NCBI GenBank assembly: GCA_015492645.1
Contig: WGER01000031.1
Location: forward strand, 35,685 to 99,684
Reading direction: 5' to 3'
Source of the DNA: Nitrospirota bacterium
GTDB lineage: Bacteria > Nitrospirota > Thermodesulfovibrionia > Thermodesulfovibrionales > JdFR-85
Length of the DNA stretch: 64,000 nt
Shown here in pieces: positions 60,230-64,000 of the stretch. The notes under the pieces were generated by a model, which was given only the letters and a program-made list of their open reading frames with translations, made no database searches and was not told the DNA's origin. The translations under genes were made by a program, and so were the position numbers. How positions within the stretch are numbered: position 1 is the first letter of the stretch; every line of letters starts with the position of its first letter.

Positions 60230-63200
60230 TCAAGTAATCCACTCACTGCATAGTACCTCTGTCTGCTCCAGCACCAGTTCTGTGGCCTGCTCCTGCTTGT
60301 CAGGTGGATAGCTGTATTTTCTGAGTATACGCTTTACCATCACCCGTAACTGTGCCCTTGTGTTCTCCCTTTTGTTCCAGTCTATGGTCACACTCCTGCG
60401 GACCCGCTCCACGAGTTCCTGGGCAATTATCTTTAATGTCTCATCCCCGAGCACTTCTACTGCACTCTCATTTGCTGCCAGGGCATCGTAGAAGGCGGCC
60501 TCGTCCTCAGAAAGACCCAGTTTTTCTCCCCTTCTTTGTGCCTCCTGCATCTGCCTGGCAAGGGCTATCAATTCCTCAATAACCTGTGCTGCTGCAATGG
60601 CACGGTTGTGATATTTCTTGATTGTCTCTTCAAGCATCTCAGAAAATGCCCTTGACTGGACCACATTCTTCTTTAATCTGACCCTTATTTCATCCTTTAG
60701 TAGTTTTCTCAAGGCCTCCACTGCTAAGTTCTTCTGTGGTATTGCCCTTACCTCTGCCAGAAACTCATCTGAAAGTATAGAAATGTCAGGCTTGTCCACC
60801 CCAGCAGCCTTAAAGATGTCCACCACCTCATGACCAGCAATCGCCCTTGAAACCAGTTGCTGAACTGCCGTCTCAATATCTTCAGGCGTGCGTTCCGTCT
60901 TGCTTACCGTTGCTTTCAGTAGTGCCGCCCTGATCTCCTGGAAAAGCCCCACCTCATCCCTTATTGCAAGGGCCTCCTCATGGGGCACTGCAAGGGCAAA
61001 TGCCTTTGAAAGCGCCGCCACTGCCTGAAGATATCGCCTTTTCCCATCAGGTTGGCTCAGGATAAACTCCATGGCATCTGCTATGCCCTGCATCCTTGAG
61101 GCGGTATCTGCCCTTAACAGGGAGTGATAGTCAAACCCATGGAGAATACCCTGAACCACCTCGTATTTTTCTTTCATCACAGCCACTGCCTCTGCCTGGT
61201 CAATGGCTGCCCTGCCCCTGCCTCCGCTTTCTGCATAAACCGAAAGGGCCTTTTTAAGAGAGTCTGCAATCCCCAGATAGTCCACCACAAGACCGCCTGG
61301 CTTGTCCCTGAAGACCCTGTTTACCCTTGCAATGGTCTGCATAAGATTATGCCCGCTCATGGGTTTGTCTATGTACATTGTGTGCAGGCAGGGCACATCA
61401 AAGCCCGTAAGCCACATATCTCTTACTATAACCAGTTGTAACTCATCATCAGGGTCCTTGAACCTTCGGGCAAGAAAATCACGGCGCTCCTTGTTCCTGA
61501 TATGGGGTTGCCACTCTGGAGGGTCTGAGGCAGAGCCTGTCATCACCACCTTTATCTTTCCCTTACTGTCGTCCTCACTGTGCCAGTCTGGTCTTAAACT
61601 GACGATAGCATTATACATATCCACACATATCCGCCTGCTCATACAGACGATCATACCCTTCCCATAAAGGGCCTTCTGTCTCTCTGCAAAATGCTCAACG
61701 ATGTCCTGTGCCACCAGTTTGACCCGCTTTTCTGCTCCCACCAGTGCCTCAAGGGATGCCCATTTGGTCTTTATTTTGTTCTTTAAGACCTCATCCTCCT
61801 CTGCCTCGGTGATTTCCTCAAATTCCTCATCAAGCCTTGGCTTTTCAGACTCATCAAGTTCTATCTTTGCCAGTCTGCTCTCATAGTAAATGGGCACAGT
61901 GGCTCCATCTTCCACTGCCCGCTGGATGTCATAGATAGAGATGTAGTCTCCAAAGACTGCTCGGGTGTTTCTGTCCTCCTTTTCAATGGGTGTGCCTGTG
62001 AAGCCTATAAATGAGGCATTCGGAAGGGCATCACGGATGTGTCGGGCAAAGCCATCAATAAAGTCATACTGGCTCCTGTGTGCTTCGTCAGCAATAACCA
62101 CGATGTTTCGTCTCTCAGAAAGGGTTGGATAGGTGTCGCCCTTTTTGTCAGGAAAGAACTTCTGGATTGTGGTGAATATGACCCCACCAGAGGCCACCTG
62201 CAGCAACTCCCTGAGATGTGCCCTGCTTTCTGCCTGCACAGGTCTCTGACGGAGTATCTGCCAGTTTCCAGAAAAGGTTGCATATAATTGGTTGTCAAGG
62301 TCGTTGCGGTCGGTGATGACTACAATGGTGGGATTTTCCATCGCAGGATGGCGGATTACCTTACTTGCATAAAAGACCATAGACAGGCTCTTTCCAGAGC
62401 CCTGGGTGTGCCAGACCACACCGATCCTTCTGTCTCCTGTCTGCCTCCCATAAGAGGCCGTTGGTTCTTCTATCTTAAAGGGGTCTCTTTCCTCTGCCTC
62501 AGTAAAGCCTGCGTAAATAAAGGGTGAGTCTGTCTTGATTCCACAGGCAAGTAAGGTGCACTCAAGGGCAATATTTACCGCATGGTATTGATGATAGCCT
62601 GCTGCCTTTTTTACTATTCCCTTAGTGCCCTCGCCCTCTTCCTCAAAGGTGATGAAGTTCAGCACATAGTCAATAAACCTCTCTGGCTCAAAGAGACCCC
62701 TTATAAGGGTCTTAAGTCCAGGCTGAATGATGCCCTCTGTCTGAGCATCATTGCCAGGCTCATGGTAGAGGTCCTTGCCTGTAATGGTCCGCCAGGGCAT
62801 GAAACGGTCCCATCCAGATGTGATGGTGCCAAACCTTGCCTGCATACCATCAGAGACAACCAGTATCTCATTGTAATTAAAGAGGGTTGGAATCTCCCTT
62901 TTGTATGTTTGAAGTTGGTTGAATGCCTGCTTCAGGGTGGCCCTTTCGTCTGAGGGGTTTTTGAGTTCAATAACCACCAGGGGAAGGCCATTTATAAATA
63001 GCACTATATCTGGCCTCCGCTGGTTTTTGTTCTCTACCACGGTAAACTGGTTTACAGCCAGAAAGTCATTATTTTCAATCTCCTTCAGGTCTATAAGCCA
63101 CACCTTATCATGCCTTACCCCCTCAGGCCCCATCCATGAAACATCCACCCCATCGGTGAGCATCTGATGAAACCTGCGGTTGTTTTCAATAAGGGCAGGG

Positions 63201-63526
63201 CTTTCTACTTTAAGCACCTTTCGGATTGCCTCTTCAACGGCCTCCTCTGGCAGGTCTGGATTAATTTTGTAAAGGGCATCCCTGAGCCTTCCAGGAAGCA
63301 CCACCTCCCCATAACTCGCCCTCTCCTGAAACAAAACTCCTCCTGGAAAAGGGCCAATCCCCTCTCCCTCTGAAAGAAGGTCAGGGTGATTAGTTTTTCC
63401 CTCTCCTCCTGAGAGAGGGTCAGGGGGAGGGCCAATAGGTGATATATCAGGCCCGAAGGCCACCTGCCAGCCCAGGGCCTGAAGTTCCTCCAGGGCCATC
63501 TGTTCTATTGCGGATTCAGTAATCAT
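60230..63526 (-). CDS. hsdR: Type I restriction endonuclease subunit HsdR
   Basis: 1098 aa. An N-terminal nuclease core ([24 protein letters not shown]-(D/E)xK type), helicase Walker [21 protein letters not shown]-type [37 protein letters not shown], and the C-terminal coupling region. It cuts foreign DNA with HsdM and HsdS, which are not in the window (probably upstream beyond base 64000). Residues 31-67 are an in-frame low-complexity insert absent from typical homologues as I recall them. The start overlaps the four-helix gene (ATGA). Confidence 0.95.
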   Translation of the reverse strand: MITESAIEQMALEELQALGWQVAFGPDISPIGPPPDPLSGGEGKTNHPDLLSEGEGIGPFPGGVLFQERASYGEVVLPGRLRDALYKINPDLPEEAVEEAIRKVLKVESPALIENNRRFHQMLTDGVDVSWMGPEGVRHDKVWLIDLKEIENNDFLAVNQFTVVENKNQRRPDIVLFINGLPLVVIELKNPSDERATLKQAFNQLQTYKREIPTLFNYNEILVVSDGMQARFGTITSGWDRFMPWRTITGKDLYHEPGNDAQTEGIIQPGLKTLIRGLFEPERFIDYVLNFITFEEEGEGTKGIVKKAAGYHQYHAVNIALECTLLACGIKTDSPFIYAGFTEAEERDPFKIEEPTASYGRQTGDRRIGVVWHTQGSGKSLSMVFYASKVIRHPAMENPTIVVITDRNDLDNQLYATFSGNWQILRQRPVQAESRAHLRELLQVASGGVIFTTIQKFFPDKKGDTYPTLSERRNIVVIADEAHRSQYDFIDGFARHIRDALPNASFIGFTGTPIEKEDRNTRAVFGDYISIYDIQRAVEDGATVPIYYESRLAKIELDESEKPRLDEEFEEITEAEEDEVLKNKIKTKWASLEALVGAEKRVKLVAQDIVEHFAERQKALYGKGMIVCMSRRICVDMYNAIVSLRPDWHSEDDSKGKIKVVMTGSASDPPEWQPHIRNKERRDFLARRFKDPDDELQLVIVRDMWLTGFDVPCLHTMYIDKPMSGHNLMQTIARVNRVFRDKPGGLVVDYLGIADSLKKALSVYAESGGRGRAAIDQAEAVAVMKEKYEVVQGILHGFDYHSLLRADTASRMQGIADAMEFILSQPDGKRRYLQAVAALSKAFALAVPHEEALAIRDEVGLFQEIRAALLKATVSKTERTPEDIETAVQQLVSRAIAGHEVVDIFKAAGVDKPDISILSDEFLAEVRAIPQKNLAVEALRKLLKDEIRVRLKKNVVQSRAFSEMLEETIKKYHNRAIAAAQVIEELIALARQMQEAQRRGEKLGLSEDEAAFYDALAANESAVEVLGDETLKIIAQELVERVRRSVTIDWNKRENTRAQLRVMVKRILRKYSYPPDKQEQATELVLEQTEVLCSEWIT
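63326..63436. repeat. In-frame repeat insert inside hsdR
   Basis: Two direct copies of a palindrome-type repeat on the plus strand: CCCTCTCCCTCTGAAAGAAG... (about 63360) and CCCTCTCCTCCTGAGAGAGG... (about 63400), both continuing into GTCAGGG. It encodes the Pro/Gly/Glu-rich segment between DISP and ERASYGEVV of HsdR without breaking the frame. Confidence 0.7.
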
Positions 63527-64000
63527 ATTTTATTTCTCTTTCTTGCCTTTTTTCTGGCATGGTAAAGTCTCTCTGTAAAACCACCTTCTTTCAGGAATTG
63601 ATTTTCAAGGCTTTGAATCTGACGCCTGAGTAAATAACTTGCCTGATTTATCAGGCAAATCATGGTATTTGCAAAAACTTCTGGATCCGACAGGTCTGAC
63701 AGGTCCGACAAGTCCGAAACCTTTTTCTTTCTCACTTCAAGGGCCTCAGGGGAGTCCTTGTCCCAGATACGCAGCCCCTTCTGTCTCAGAAATGCCTTAT
63801 AATCAAGCAATAGTTCTTCAAGGCTTGCCCGTGCCACACCAGTGAGTTTGAGTTCAGTCTTTTTTGAAGTTGCAGAGGCCATGCTTCCTTCAGCAATATT
63901 CTGCACCCCACTCCTTGCTGCCTGCACCATCTGGTCATGTGTTCTTGAACGCTTATCAATAAAACGGTCACAGAATATAACCGTAGCATCATAGATAATC
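63523..64000 (-). CDS. Four-helix-bundle protein, 5' end outside window
   Basis: The frame is open to the window edge ([23 protein letters not shown] before the first internal Met), so the N-terminus is missing. [42 protein letters not shown] is typical of the S23/four-helix-bundle family often found within restriction loci and rRNA intervening sequences. [12 protein letters not shown] tract is encoded by a 9-nt tandem repeat. Overlaps hsdR by 4 nt. Function unknown; it may be a passenger in the restriction operon. Confidence 0.85.
   Translation of the reverse strand, partial: IIYDATVIFCDRFIDKRSRTHDQMVQAARSGVQNIAEGSMASATSKKTELKLTGVARASLEELLLDYKAFLRQKGLRIWDKDSPEALEVRKKKVSDLSDLSDLSDPEVFANTMICLINQASYLLRRQIQSLENQFLKEGGFTERLYHARKKARKRNKI
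63685..63719. repeat. 9-nt tandem repeat in a coding region
   Basis: About four units of TCCGACAGG-like sequence (TCCGACAGG, TCTGACAGG, TCCGACAAG, TCCGA) on the plus strand. It encodes Ser-Asp-Leu repeats on the minus strand. Unit length is a multiple of three, so copy-number change keeps the frame. Confidence 0.8.

Overview
The window looks like a chromosomal segment of an anaerobic, sulfate- or sulfite-reducing bacterium. It carries dsrA-dsrB-dsrD followed by the cobyrinate-amidase-like dsrN, so dissimilatory sulfite reduction is encoded here. An archaeal-type family B DNA polymerase, an archaeal-like SDH membrane protease, a DUF763 protein, a split type II secretion operon and many sigma-54 style promoters would suit a Nitrospirota (Thermodesulfovibrionia-like) or deltaproteobacterial-grade organism. 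That placement is an inference from gene content; no rRNA is present to confirm it.

Layout. 1-2.9 kb: end of a PAS histidine kinase, DUF763, sirtuin. 3-12.7 kb: proA-polB, SDH protease and rhomboid, panC/ispG, cimA, scpB. 12.6-23.2 kb (minus): a long, tightly overlapping run mobA-tatA-alr-gspE-K-L-M-C-D followed by a PA2779/PA2778-like pair, a TPR lipoprotein and cobO. 23.5-26.6 kb: a sigma-54 activator followed by three hsp20 genes behind a perfect -24/-12 promoter. 26.6-31.7 kb: small stress and membrane genes with a Crp/Fnr regulator. 31.7-37.8 kb: nitrogen assimilation (two type I glutamine synthetases, GlnE, PII). 37.8-44.6 kb (minus): a GATase, then dsrA-dsrB-dsrD-dsrN-HEAT protein-aroC. 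44.8-46.7 kb: tRNA-Arg, DUF948, YtxH, hypAB. 46.9-52.2 kb: sulfur-relay genes (DsrE/DsrH-like trio, YeeE/YedE transporter, TusA-like protein, two tiny membrane proteins, USP). 52.2-57.2 kb: a radical-SAM/FAD/glycosyltransferase cluster. 57.2-59.9 kb: exported rhodanese and nhaA. 60.2-64 kb: hsdR and a four-helix-bundle protein cut by the window edge.

The most interesting signal is regulatory. Three sulfur-trafficking units (DsrE trio, YedE/TusA, exported rhodanese) each have a sigma-54 promoter. Each promoter has a TGTCC-N6-GGACA palindrome starting 39-40 nt upstream of it, and a second, weaker copy (8 of 10 positions) centred 31-32 bp further out. This looks like an undescribed sigma-54 sulfur regulon. 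A different operator, AGGACA-N3-TGTCCT in three copies, precedes the sigma-54 hsp20 operon next to an activator whose receiver domain has no phosphoacceptor Asp.

Non-coding structure: four dispersed palindromes with covarying arms lie between genes, two MITE-like elements share terminal inverted repeats, and a palindromic repeat sits in frame inside hsdR.
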